64,000 bases of DNA, from positions 39,674,904 to 39,738,903 of the forward strand of contig OX381709.1 in assembly GCA_947462335.1 (NCBI GenBank). The letters run 5' to 3'. A program made the translations under genes and the position numbers. Shown piece by piece: positions 1 to 12,641 of this stretch (position 1 is the first letter of the stretch; each line of letters starts with the position of its first letter). The notes beneath the pieces were generated by a model. The model saw nothing but the letters and a program-made list of their open reading frames with translations, made no database searches and was not told the origin of the DNA. The DNA comes from Harmothoe impar. Its lineage: Eukaryota > Annelida > Polychaeta > Phyllodocida > Polynoidae.

Positions 1-359
1 TAATAGATTTTTTTTGGGTGGTTTAGGTCCCAGCCAGATACCACAATGTATATTAAACTCTAGCTCAATCTTATTTCATCTCAGGTGTGAAATTGTTGAA
101 AATGATATATCAAATGTAAAATGAATCAGATTTCTATAATACGCCATCCAATAATCCGTCAGTCTCACCTACAACAACGAGGGGGTAGTTTTTATATCAT
201 ACCATATAAACCATATTATAGAGATCTGACTGTAATCACTCTAGAGTCAAGGTATAGTGATCATCAATTTTCTACATGCATTGTAATTGTTATTGGATGA
301 CCGGCAATAGCCCGAGTGAAAGGGTTCCTTCTCACTTCTATAATTCAATATGATTTCAG

Positions 360-1345
360 GGTGCTTCCACTGCGGCTGCTGCTGTGGCTGCTGCCCCTTT
401 GCTGGCACTGGGTGATAAGCGTGGAAACCAAGTGTGGACCGACTTTGGAAGCATAGCTCGTTATGAGATTGGTGTGTGGGAGGCCAACATCCCCAATGAT
501 AAATGGAAGCTGCTCGCACACCATGCCCAGTCCAACTGGGAACCCCTAAAGACAACCATCCATGCCTTCAAGTATGTTGTAAATGATGCATTTGATGTTC
601 AACATGATGTTCAAAATTCAAATTTGGGGGTGTGGCTGATATGCCTGTTGGGCTTATAGTTGAGAATTTACGCTAAATGATACTATCATTCTCATTACCA
701 GGGATAACTCTGCCGCCCAGGATGCCTTTGCTACACCAGACAACTTCACACAGATCTGGAACAGTGAAGGAGACACCATCTGGGGACCTGGCTCCTTCTG
801 GAGAATGGATTGCCCTGCAGGTGAGTGATCTCAGACCTTGGAAAATGTGTATTTCTAAAGATGCAGGATCTCACAGGCTGGGACCTGAGAAAAGGATACT
901 AGAATGGGTCATACTTTCATGGGAGGAAGCATCTGCCATTGGATCAATTAGGAATTCTAGCCATTGGTAATATATGGAGTTTAAACATTTAAACATTTGT
1001 CACAGTAAACTGAATCAAACCAGGCTGAACCACGTTTCTTTTACTACCTAAGGCTATGTTGCCCTCGGAGATGTGGTCTTCCCAAGCAAGGACCTGAAGG
1101 CTGCTGACAAAACTATGTTTGAGAAGTTCCGCTGCATCAAGGAGAATCTGACCGAGGCCTGCCGTGGATGGGGTATCAAGCTCTGGGACAATGATAACAG
1201 CATCGCCCGCAAGGATGCCTCTGCCTGGCCAACTGCCCCTGAGACTACTGGATACAGCGAGTTCTTCTTCTCCCACACCACACACAATGACAGACCCGCC
1301 ATCTCACCCAGATGTATCAAAAAGTCCTCATTTTCTCTCATCTAA
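360..1345 (+). CDS. VPS62-domain (DUF946-like) protein, 3' part of gene
   Basis: Three exons join in frame: 360-571 (acceptor ttcag, donor gtatgt), 702-820 (donor gtgagt) and 1053-1345 (TAA at 1343). They give about 207 residues. The first exon is Ala-rich, then reads LALGDKRGNQVWTDFGSIAR. The middle exon reads IWNSEGDTIWGPGSFWRMDC and the last begins YVALGDVVFPSKD. The order 'IW.. GSFWR .. P.GYVALGDV' is typical of the Vps62 family (vacuolar protein sorting-associated protein 62, found in fungi, plants and many invertebrates). The molecular function of that family is poorly known. The upstream exons and start codon lie before the window, because the first exon opens with an acceptor and has no ATG. 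The short basic C-terminus (CIKKSSFSLI) could be the true end, or the last exon could have an alternative donor near 1312 that I did not find. Family assignment is moderately strong; the exact gene is unknown. Confidence 0.68.
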
Positions 1346-2562
1346 GATAATGCCATGTATTTCCTGGTGAGAAGAAGACATTATATTGGAGCTATGAATT
1401 AAACTAGTTAAGACCAAGTCACTGTGTTCGGTTTCCTATCATACCCATTGATAATCGGATACCTTTATACAGACGCATTTAGAATGGCAAGTCATTATTC
1501 TCATTATTTTATTCTCAATTATGTCCTTATTCTGTTTATTAGACCATACCTAACTTAAAAAATTATAAGAGATCATTGTATGTGTTACATAGAGTATAAA
1601 GAGCATCAATTTCGAGTCCCAGCATTTATTTCAAGTGAAATACGAGAACTATAGGCAATTTCATATTTAACCCCAGAGAATAAACCTCATCAGTATTTCA
1701 CAGTCTGTGTCGTCATCAATATACAAAACTAGATGTTCTCACATGGATAATCTATGAACAATGATTAGTTAAAATATACTTTTCAATAATATTCGTGAAA
1801 TGAACATAACGAAGCTTTGAGTCATTCCGAACTTCGGGCTATTCTATCGTTGCCCCTCTGGTGTATTTCACTCGGGTCAACTTGTGGTCATCAAATATAA
1901 CCCGAAGTTGAACTCATGAAATAATTCCCAGTTTTTAACGATTCTCGCAAATCTCCGTCAATCATATTAGGCCGGTGTCCATTATACGACAAGGAAACTG
2001 GAATATATGGCCGTTTTGACGTCCAGCAATATGTACATATCTGGGAATATATTTTGTAGATATATTCTACTTTGACTGCAGGTATGCTGTGTCCACTAGG
2101 CGTTATAAATTGCTGCCCAGACTGCCCAGGGCAAACATGGATGACTTATTATAATAGAATAAAGAGCATATCATCCTATTTCTGTACTAAAAATCAAACA
2201 TGTTAGATTTCTAAATTCTCACTTTTGTCTTCCAGTTTAGGCACCTCCAAATTGCTATCCCACTATTGTATTTGAGAATTTTGTCGTCCACCAGTGTCCA
2301 CAGCGAGTCAAAACATATATTTCATATTTGTATTCAATTCACGTTTTGAAGGAAGACAAACGGCCTTATATATGCTAGTGGACACAGGCCTATTGGCGTA
2401 CATGGCAAATGTCTGGAAAATGTACAAAATACATTAGAACTCTGTATCGTGGATTATGTAATAGCCCTACATACAACCTTCATCTATTCCACATTAGCGA
2501 GATACAGTGGCTCCACCTTTTGGACCACTGGTAACAATCATAACCCTTTGCTCTGCAAGGAC

Positions 2563-2728
2563 CAGCTCAGCCAAATCTCGTGGCCGAGATTAGGGTACAG
2601 GCAGGGTGCAGGTATTGTGAATAGGTTGTACCTGGACACTCCTAATGTCACCTGTGTCCAGTATAGTGTAGTGGTTAGCACCGTGGACTCATAATACTGG
2701 GAGCCCAAGTTCAAATCCCTACCAGGCC
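2563..2728 (+). repeat. tRNA-derived SINE-like element, copy 1
   Basis: The 3' half carries a pol III A-box (TAGTGTAGTGG, about 2664-2674) and a B-box (GTTCAAATC, about 2709-2717), with a CAT anticodon-like loop between them, as in a tRNA-Met-like head. The 5' half holds a small hairpin (ATCTCGTGGCCGAGAT). The same unit recurs inverted at 2836-3002. Stem pairing is poor, so this is a degenerate tRNA-derived repeat rather than a working tRNA gene. Confidence 0.6.
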
Positions 2729-2835
2729 AAATAACACTATGTCCTTTAAATACATATTTCTAAATTTTCTTTAGTATTGTGAATAATGTATTCTGTTTCC
2801 AAAATTGCTATACTTGTGAATTTGATTACCAGGCA

Positions 2836-3002
2836 TTACCTGGAAGAGATTTGAACTCAGGTACTGTGCATCATGAGTCCACAGTGCTAACCACTACACT
2901 ATACTGGATACAGGTGACATTAGGAGTGTCCAGGTACAACCTATTCACAATACCTGCACCCTGCTTGTACCCTAATCTCGGCCACGAGATTTGGCTAAGC
3001 TA
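2836..3002 (-). repeat. tRNA-derived SINE-like element, copy 2 (inverted)
   Basis: This is the reverse complement of copy 1 with a few substitutions. It has the same A- and B-boxes on the minus strand and the same flanking hairpin. The copies are about 110 bp apart and head inward, so together they form a long inverted repeat that could be one foldback element. Confidence 0.6.
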
Positions 3003-3685
3003 TTTGCTGTGAGTACTGGGAATAGACCTAGTACCAGTGGGAATGGCGCTATCCACTGGTCATCTTGCTAAGGCCCTATACCACATGCCCTACCTGACAT
3101 GATTCCAAATAACACCTTGTACACATAACTATAATATGTCCGGTAGCTTTATCCATCGATAAAACAGCAATAAAGCCATGTGGCAGTATCCGACAATGTG
3201 AGGCTGTCCGTCCGATTTAACTACAAAATAACGCTTTTGTTCCAATGAGCGGCAAGTCAACACACATTTCTGCTCCAATATGCGAATCAGGCATGTGGTT
3301 CTTTGCAATAAGCAGTTGAGATTTCTCAGTTTAGTTGGAACTAATTTAGCGCAATAAGTAGATAGTGATAATCCATATATCAGTCTCGCAGGATTTGCTA
3401 GTATTTTCCATAAGAGTGTGGACTATTGTTGTACAGTGTTTACAAAACAAAATAGTGCAAAGATAATATCTGGTAAATGTTAATCTGATAACGCAGCAAA
3501 CTTTGAATAACATAAAATAATACGTTATCAGGTAGATTTTAAAATAAATATCAATACCGTGATGGAAGTGTCTCGCATCCTTCCTGTGCTAGTATGGATG
3601 TAACTCTGCTGGGCCTCCCCCACTCATTTTTTGGCCCTTATCGAGAGACTTTACTTGTAAAGAATCTGTTACCAAAATATAAATT

Positions 3686-3770
3686 ATTAAACTCAAAACT
3701 CAAACTCAAAACTCAAACTCAAAACTCAAACTCAAAACTCAAAACTCAAACTCAAACTCAAACTCTTGAA
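3686..3770. repeat. Simple repeat of AAACTC-type units
   Basis: Repeated AAACTC/AACTC units run for about 80 bp. No coding role is apparent. Confidence 0.85.
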
Positions 3771-5122
3771 TATCTTATTTAAGGGACTTCTGGTACAGCA
3801 GACAAATAGCTTAGATATCAAAATTGTGACATTTAAGCTTTTATGACTAAATGTAATAAAATGTGCTCATACATTCTAATGCTACAAAGGTACGAATTAG
3901 AATTAATAATGTTATCCAGTGCACGTGTAACGATGGCATATAATGTGAAAATAAGGTTTCCACTATAAGATTTTATAGATTTGCTTGATTATGCCAACCA
4001 GGGCTATGTTCTTCAACTTCCTGTCAATTAAGTGTGGTGTTAATAAACTAAGACACATTACAAATTAGAGCCAAATTCTATTGATGGAATATTGAAGGAA
4101 AAGTGACAACAGCTATGAAAAAGGCAAGTCTCAGCAATTAACTGCAACTTCCTAATCCAGTATAGGGAGAGAAGATTTGTTGTAAATTCTCACAGGTTGG
4201 GTGCCATACTCATTCCTGGCAGCATTATAGTTATCCTCGCTTCAATTGAATTTGGCTATTAACTAATTAAATTGAAACAAAATTGGAAATGTTAGATATT
4301 TATTAAAAATGTTATATTTCGTTAGCTTAGAAAAATATATGCACTCTTTATTCTTGTTAATCTGTCACGTATATCTGCAAGTGTAACAATAACCGAACTA
4401 AAGCTACATATGAAAATAACTGTTAGCGTTGTGAGTCCCATCAATGTGCACTCTGGGTTATTTCAATCCCTGTAAGAAGAAAGGTCACCATTAGTCATTG
4501 CACCACAGTAACTATAACATAGATCAGTTTAAGTATTGAATCTAGCTGCCTCTAACTGCCTTATCACACTGAGATTAATCTAGATCAAAGCTCTGTAACT
4601 TGGGGCAACAGTTACTTATCATTCCAGTCAATATGAACTTTACAATTCTTTCTGTATGGCTACTTTATTACGAATTAATGTGTCTTCTTCAAAAACTTGA
4701 TAAATTGAGATAGATGTTGCCCCAAGATAAACTGAACGACAAGCGAGGTATAGTTTCTACTCATTATCCTCCTACAAATAGTTAAATTATGTTTAATTTT
4801 GTGTTATGTTCATTACAACTATTGTACAAATAAAAAAGGTTAGTAATTCAAAACTATCTGCTATTACATGTTACATCTTTGTCAAACAGAAAGGCCATCC
4901 TGATTGACAACATCATTAGTACGGGTGTAACCGTCCGTGCATTCATCTACCTATAATCTACAATCAGAGGCCTACTTTACAAGATGCAATGTAAAATATA
5001 AGATATATCCTGCAAAATAGTCTCGGCGGTTGAGCGATAATGGGTTAGTATCAAGTCATCTGCTTGTCCATACAGGATCCCATTCACTGTTAATATCTGC
5101 TAAATCATGGAGAGAAAGTGCC

Positions 5123-8100
5123 TTATAACCTGGTGACATTGGCTAATGATCCAGAATAGGCAGGGTTCACGTAGCCTCCCGAGGGTGAGGTCACTTCCGG
5201 ATTTGTAGAAACTACTTCCGGTTGTTTTTTTGGTTTGGAGTCTATTGATGCTGCCTCCTGTGCCTTCTTCTCCGCCTCCTCCTTCTCCCTCTTAATGTCT
5301 GCCCTGCTTCTGGTCAAGCTCCAGGAGGCAATCTCCTCCACGGTGGTCGGAAGTCGTCTACCTAGGGTTTCTGGGTTGAGGAGAGCCATGAAGGCAGCAA
5401 TGGTGGACAGGACGCCGAAGATGACACCCGGTAGCCACATGAAACGTCGGAACTGAAATATTAAGGGAAGGGGTTGGCTTTTCCTCATATATGGACGGGT
5501 TTTGCTTTATTTCATCCTAGAATATACCTCCCAGAGCCGTGCCCATAGAGCACAGAAATCAGTCCCATATTGACACAGCACGGGTATAATTGTTGATTAA
5601 CGTAGATAATGCATACTTTATATTGGGACGACAAGTATTGGTATAGTATTCACTTGAATTTCTAATCTATCTTTAAACGAATCGGTGTTGGAATAAAGTA
5701 TCTTCAATATGGGAGGCAATGCCTTCTAAAACGTAAGATAATCAACTTACAAGGAAGACGGTGTATGGAGCTAGGATGGCACCAACAAACCCGAAGCCAG
5801 CCGTGAGACCCAAACCGGTACTCCTGAAACAGATTGAAAGGAGTTGCCAGTTAAGAAAAAACACTACACAACGTTTCAGAAGGCGTCTCTATGGCCCCTT
5901 TATATGGTCATATGTTGTATAACATTTAAAACGTTATTTTGACGTGAAAAAACGTAGTTTCGCTAGCTGAGTTATGTACGTGTTTTCTCTTCGAGTTGTA
6001 GAACTATAATCAGTACATTGTATATGAACAAATAGGACCCATATAATAGTATCAGGGGTAACTAACACACTCTATTAAACATATCAGATTGTTTATTACA
6101 TAGTGTGATACTAACTGCTAGAGAATATAGCTTGTTTTTTAAAGCTTGGAAATTCTTGACAATTGTACCTGAGCATAGTTGGGTAAATCTCCTGTGCGTA
6201 GATGAGTTCAATACTCCAGGCTCCTGATACTCCAAATTTAGCGGTGAGGGCCATAATGGCCACCATCAGTCCCATTGACATTCCAGGCACTGTAAAAGGA
6301 TGACATCAGAGATGTAGATATAATATACTACCAATAGAACTGAAAATACTTTGAACATTTTGACTGATAAATGTTGTGATTCCTTAGATCCTTTTAATGG
6401 AATCTAAATCCTTTTAGAGATAGATTAGGCAAATAACACAGAACATTTTAATATAATAGTTCAGTGATAGATCTACTCTGCATGGTATATCCATTTGGTA
6501 AGTGCCATATTGGCTTACACTCGATAGGTCCCTATACATCCTAAAATGTCACCTCTAAAATAATAAATGATGATTGGTCACCTGGAACAACTGCGACAAC
6601 AGCAGAAATACCCATGAAAACTCCCGCAAATAAGTGGAAGAAGAATAGGGGATACCGACGTCCATATCTAGAAATATAGATTAATTAGTACTTCAAAACT
6701 TAATAGTTAAACATCAAATTGTAAAGTGCCCTATACCATTGACCTGTGGAGAGCATTTTCAAGTGACTTCATTGCGTCCGACGTCAATTATAAATACGTA
6801 CTTGAAAGGAGAATGAATGCATTGACACCGGTTTATAAATACATTCTATTGATGTGGGTCAAGAGTAAAAACATCTGGAATTTCAATTTCTAATACATAA
6901 TAGGCGATGTTCGTTCATCTGTCTACAATAAACACAAATTACAAGAAGGAGATTTATCCATGGTTTACCTGTTACTTAGCAGAATAGCCACAAATGTGCC
7001 TGGGACCTCGAGAACTGCGTTGATAAAGAAGTTGAGGTAGCGGTTCCCCTCCATAGCTGCAGTCATCAGGGAAATACCAAAGTACATCAAGTTGTTGGAC
7101 AACCTAGTAAAGATGGAGCGCAAATGATTTGCTGTTAATCTGTTATGTATGGATATTTGGTATATTAGAATATTGATATGTCTCAGAAGAAGATTGCATT
7201 TTAGCTCTTTGGCTTTTTGAAATGTGTAGATTTACTAGAGCAGCTCACGAAACGCACGTAATCCGCCATCAGAATTGCCTGGACAATATGAATATAGGCT
7301 TCCAAAGTCGTACCCAACAACAATGCATTTTGAAGTGCCTACATTGATGTTTACGATGTCTATTTCATATCAGAATTAAATATAGCAATCATGTCATACA
7401 AAAACAAAGAATATTGTCTATCTGGAAGGCTTGATTGGGGTCAGAACTTTCTGATACAAACGGCTGAATTATAGGTATACTCACACAAGGAAAAGCATGA
7501 TGAACATGTATCTGCGGGGTTTGGGGGATTTAAGCATCTTGAGTAGAGTAGGTTTCTCCTCCCCTTCCTTCAGGGCTCCGGTGTCTCCTCCAGTGAGGAT
7601 GCCTTCAGGGAGGGGCTTCTTGTTGACACGGGCACCTCTCTCCAGGATCTTCTCCATCTCCTCCACGCGGCCCTGAGCCTCCAGCCACCTTAACGACTCG
7701 GGGCACCACCTGGTATTAAGGCAGTAGTGGGTGTGGACTGAGTTCATGTTTGTAGTGATAAGATTTACATCTATACATTATAGTATGTGAGGGAGGCTAG
7801 CATTTCCCAGTCCCTATATCTATATACATCATAGTCCCCTGGCATATGTTGGACTATGAGAGGTTTGTGATTGTAAAGTACCCTACATAATTCAATTAAT
7901 TATACTGTTATAGTAATGATCTACTTAGGTGTAAGGGTGATTTCATATACATGACTGGTATCAACGAACAGAGTGCATCATAGATATTGCCTAATTATAG
8001 TCCAAAGATGGTCTAAGGAAAAGGGAGACACTCGTGAAATTATTTTATTTTCCAACTATTTCCAACTGTGTCCAGCACAGTGATCCATCTGTTTAGAATC

Positions 8101-11100
8101 ACATAGGCCTATGCAGGCAGTGGCATATACGAATTGTCCCCCATTAGTAGCAATCACCCACTGTCAACCATCTGATGGCAACACTGCCAGAATGTTGGCA
8201 TTTGAGCAAAGATTTGACTACCGGTACTTAAAGTCACACTTTATTTCCAGTAGATTCCACTTAAATGTCATTACACCTTTCCCTGGCATTTACACTGAAC
8301 ATAAAGTTGCTTATAGGGTGATATTAAGCAATAATAGGTTTGTTTAAATGTTAACGTTCATGCATGCAGTGCAATGAATGTACCTACCACCAGAAGAGCA
8401 GACAGAGGAAGGGTGGGATGGAGATGGCAAACTGGAACCAGCGCCATTCCCTGATGAAGTATGCAAAGGCGGTGAGACTGAGCATGCCTAGAGCAGTGAA
8501 GAAGTAGGCGGCCTGAGCCGTCACTGTCCGGTACTGGGTGGGGAACAGCTCACAGGCGATCACAAAACCTGTCATCAGTAGACCCTGAAAGTACACAGAC
8601 AATGAGGCTGAGATAAAAGATGGTATAAAGATCGACGCAGGCCTTATCCGCTCAAATGCGCATCATATAAAGGAATTTTTGCAAAACGTTAGTAACAAAA
8701 GGTCGTTAGGGAGTGATCATTTTTTAACAACAGGGGGGGTGGTGGGTTTGGGGTGGGGCAAAAAATTTTGGACCCCTTGAACAGGGGGGGCAAAATAATT
8801 TGGACCCCTCTTGAGGGGGGTCAAAATAATTTAACCTGTTTTGAGCCAAAAAGCCCGCGCGTTCCTATGCTTCAAAGGGCCCGCGCGCGAGCCGATTTTC
8901 GGCCGTAAGGGGGGGGGGGGGGTAAGGGGGGGTTTAACTGTAGCCTCGTCTTTTCCCCCATTCCACATTTTCCTAGCACTGTATCTTTATTAACCTAGTC
9001 CTGATGAGATGTATTGACCTATTCTGTTTACCTACTCAGTCTATTGACCTCCCAGCCTTTTGTGCCGGATGCAGAGAATTATGACGTCATGGTAAATAAG
9101 TAACGTGTACAACAGAGTTATGTCACTGGTGATTCAGGTGGGTGGTCAGTGAATTGAAAGGTGTCAACATGCCCCAGTTTTCGATGGCAGTCAATTCCCT
9201 TATTTACCTATTCCTGTTACAAGTTGTGTGCCTATAGGCTCTGACCTTAATGCCGATGTTTATATGGTATAGTGCGGTCCAGCTAACTGACCGCAGTTCA
9301 CTCTGATTCCATGATATGTAGGGCATAGACAAAGGCCCATGGCCAGAGGATATTTTGGTATCGTTCCCCCCGAGGTGGGGCTGGGGCAGTATCCCACGAA
9401 GCCGCAGGCTGAGTGGGATGCGCCCCAGCCCCACCGAGGGGGGAACGATACCAAAAATTCTCTGACCATGGGCCTTTGCCTTTATTTCATGGTTTTTAAC
9501 CTTAAAAATATGTTAAATTGCATATAAATGGCCATAAGAATTTGAACAAATGATGATGTCATAGGCCATGTGATACAGGAACATTGTATCCCATGGGGGG
9601 CATGGGATACGGGATTTCTAGTACTTAAGCATAGTGATCATTGTATCCGCCATGAAATAAAACTGAATACGTTCATTTAGTCATTATTTTGTTAACTATA
9701 TCAAATCTGCAATATCAGTAATAATGCATAGGGTCGATTGAGATCGGACGATATCGATTTCAGGTTGTTGGTATGTTTACCACGAATAAACCCAGATTTT
9801 ATTAGAAGTAACTCAAAATACCTGTTATCTTTTTAATATCTGTAATTAGTGATAAAATAAATGATTATAACCAAGACAAAGTAAAGTTTTTGAAGTGGAT
9901 TTCATCACAGATAGCTAATCTGACGATGGGTATTTCACCGATGCTGGCCAATATGACGCCCAATGATTAGAGATAAATCCAGGCCTAAAAATGACTGTGA
10001 AGTAGCTGCCACTCTAATAATACACATCTTTGGTGCACCTATATAATATGATGTCCCAATCATGATACACTTTGAAGAATATCTCTTACCTGTGAGAATG
10101 CTCCTGTGAGGAACTGGAAGGTGCAGAAGAGTTCAAAGCTGGGTGCAAAGGCCATGGCCACTCCAAACACATTCATCATGAACTGGGAGCCAAAGAAGAG
10201 CTTCTTACGTCCAAACTTATCAGCAAATGGTGTGAAGATGAGTGCTCCAATACACACACCGACGTTGAAGATGGTCTGGGACAGCTCCACAAGCCCGTCC
10301 TTGTCACATACTAGATCCCACTGTCAAAGTTATAGATGTAGCTTGTGGTAATGGGCATGTATCATATTATGATCCCATAAAGGAAAAGGTTTGTCCATGG
10401 ATGGTAATCGGTTGTATTTGGTTGAACTTAAGTAGGGATTTATGAAGTTATCACATAGCAAGGCCTACTCGGCTTAGTAATTATATGTGAATTTTCCAGA
10501 CTTTACCATAATGGTTTCCATCTTATCAATATCTGCCTTACAAATGCTTGCTAAATACAGTAAAGTATGTAAAACCTCTTAAATACCACAAGGATATCTG
10601 TGGATACTGAACATTGTGAAACAAATTATTTTACTATTGGGAACCTAGTAATATAATAAAAGAGTATTCCACTTAAACTAACCCGTTAAAATAAAAGGAC
10701 CCACCTCCACGGTCATGGTACCCCCTTCAGGGTTGAAGTCCAATGGATCATACTCCCACCCTGATGTGCACGCAGTGGTGGTATTGTCTACTCCAGGGTT
10801 GGCATACTGGAGGCAGGTTGCTAACCCGTTATATCCCAACCCTGGAGGCACCGATTCTGCTAGGGTCTTATTGAGAGGAGCTTTACAATGATGAGGGTTC
10901 ACAACACCTGCAAAACAACATGTTCATATTATGGATAAAACTTTAATGTTTATTTTACCTGTCATTTCATCGGTTATTTAAGCACACTAATTCGGTCATG
11001 TGTGTACATAAATGTTGTCTTTTCTTGGAATGTCCATTAACCTTGATTAATTCACACCTCTACATCGATCGTGTCTTGTTTTTATATGGGGGGAAATATC

Positions 11101-12616
11101 CCTATGGTATGGGGTGATAATTATGTTCAATAAGGCTCTCAATGCTGAAAGTAATAAATGCACTATGGTTGTTAGAGGTATCTAACAAGGTCCTCTCTGA
11201 AATCAGCTCAATTATCATTATAAGTATAAAGCACATACAATCTATGTATTGCCAATATGAGATCAGATGTTTAGTGGCCCTCTACTAGCATTTGCTTCTC
11301 AAACTACTGTTACAGCGATTGCTGAATCCTACACCGTTATATACCTATTCCTGTAGGAAGAGCCTTTGAATATTTGGTCTTATTAGTTCCAGTCCAGGCA
11401 TGATGAAAATAGGCTAATCCAAATACTATCTTAATGATGAGTATGGATTATTATCAGCATATCATATTCTACCATGATCCGTAGGCCTATATAATCCTGA
11501 GGAACTTTACTTGCTTTCAAGATGTAAGTCGATGTAATGCTCAGCCTTGCACACTATGTACTTTCTGGTACAAAAGCACACACGCCTGTTAAATCTATCA
11601 TACTATTTTATGTACTTGGTAAACTAAAACTACCATATTGGGTCTGGTGAGGTAACGACTAGTAAATAAATCCCCGTACCCAGGGATTTAGACGTTGCCC
11701 AAGTTAGCATCTGTGTGAAAGTAACTGACCTTTGTATGCTTATGTCAATGGAGTAATCAATGCATGATAGTCTAGTTTGTTTTACTTAGCGATGTGTCTA
11801 ACTCTAATCTCACACTAGATTGATGTATATAGACACTGTAAATGACTCTAACCACCCTGCTGCAAGAGTGACACCTCGTCAAATTGGACAATTAATCTAC
11901 TATTGCCCTGATTTAATCCGTCAGCTAAATAAAGACAAAGAAACCCGAAGCATCGAAAACACATAGTAAAAAAGGTTTCACCCCCTCCCCCCCCCCCCCA
12001 CCAAAAGAAAAGAAAACACACACAAAAAAACAATTTATGATTCTTTCCAAGTGGATGTTATTTTTGATCGTGATACTATTACCTAACAATAATTCTTTTT
12101 CTAGTTTTGTTTCTTTTAGATTATTCATTTAACCTTGCCTGTATTACTCAGAAATATCCATAACATTATATGATGATATTGTTTGATACAGAAGATAAAT
12201 ATGTACACAAAAGTTCACCCTGGCAACAGACCTAAATGAGTGAAACGTTTTATTTATTTTTTACCTTTTTCGATTTAAATTGAATTATCATAGGGGGTAG
12301 TGCCTAAATCAGATTAAATAGCTTTTATCCACGCCGTTCAAAGGTAAACAAACCGCCATTTTGATGACATCACGGGGCCGTGAATTACGATCATGGGTTA
12401 TTTCACAGGGGTGTTAAATATGGCAGTCCTTTGCTAAATAAATGAGGCTGCCGTATTTGATAAGAAAATAAACTTGGATATTGACTTACCTATGAATACA
12501 ATGGCAAAGAGCTGCCATGTGGCCGGTATACAGAAGGACGTACAGATGAGTACATAGGTGATGATCTGCCACTTGCCCAGGGCACCTATATGTGTGAGGG
12601 CGTCGTCCACACCCAT
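5123..12616 (-). CDS. SLC22-family organic ion transporter A (complete, 10 coding exons)
   Basis: A predicted 12-TM plasma-membrane transporter of the major facilitator superfamily, organic cation/anion (SLC22) branch; the substrate cannot be read from sequence. Coding exons run 12616-12490, 10907-10705, 10320-10090, 8584-8388, 7709-7485, 7103-6969, 6667-6582, 6289-6169, 5823-5751 and 5452-5123. All have GT-AG borders and join in frame to 575 residues, normal for SLC22. Residues 1-43 hold the start and TM1 (PATWQLFAIVFIG). The large first extracellular loop (about 44-120) has several Cys and sequons at N55 and N84. MFS motif A is DKFGRKK at 144-150; PESLRWL is at 256-262. The C-terminal cytosolic tail is Lys/Glu-rich, probably a short helix, and ends NPAYSGSLANVTRL. 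An acceptor at about 12642 and a donor at 13590 suggest a 5'UTR exon near 13.6 kb. It is divergent from SLC22 gene B and shares its exon structure. Confidence 0.93.
8715..8935. repeat. G-rich low-complexity tract in intron of SLC22 gene A
   Basis: Repeated short units of the type GGGGGGCAAAATAATTTGGACC alternate with poly-G runs and a GCGCGCG patch. This resembles a degraded repeat and could form G-quadruplexes. It lies in the intron between coding exons 3 and 4. Confidence 0.6.
9331..9663. repeat. Dispersed repeat with a 146-bp near-perfect hairpin at its left end
   Basis: From 9331 to 9476 the two arms (GGCCCATGGCCAGAG... and its reverse complement) pair over about 60 bp around a short loop. 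The rest, to about 9663, matches a second copy at 57980-58249, including the ATCCCATGGGGGGCATGGGAT palindrome-like core and the end CCATGAAATAA. It is intronic and looks like a non-autonomous mobile element. Confidence 0.7.
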
Positions 12617-12641
12617 TCTGCCGTGCTGTCGGTGCTATACA

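Larger units (their letters stand above)
1346..5122. other. Intergenic, no gene seen
   Basis: This AT-rich stretch lies between the VPS62-like gene and the tail of the first SLC22 gene. It contains the inverted SINE-like pair (2563-3002) and a short simple repeat (about 3686-3770). Open frames here are short and match no family I recognise. Confidence 0.6.

Noticed and set aside
2655..2730. A functional tRNA-Met gene
   Set aside because: A and B boxes fit, but the anticodon and acceptor stems do not pair well, and it is part of a longer repeated unit.
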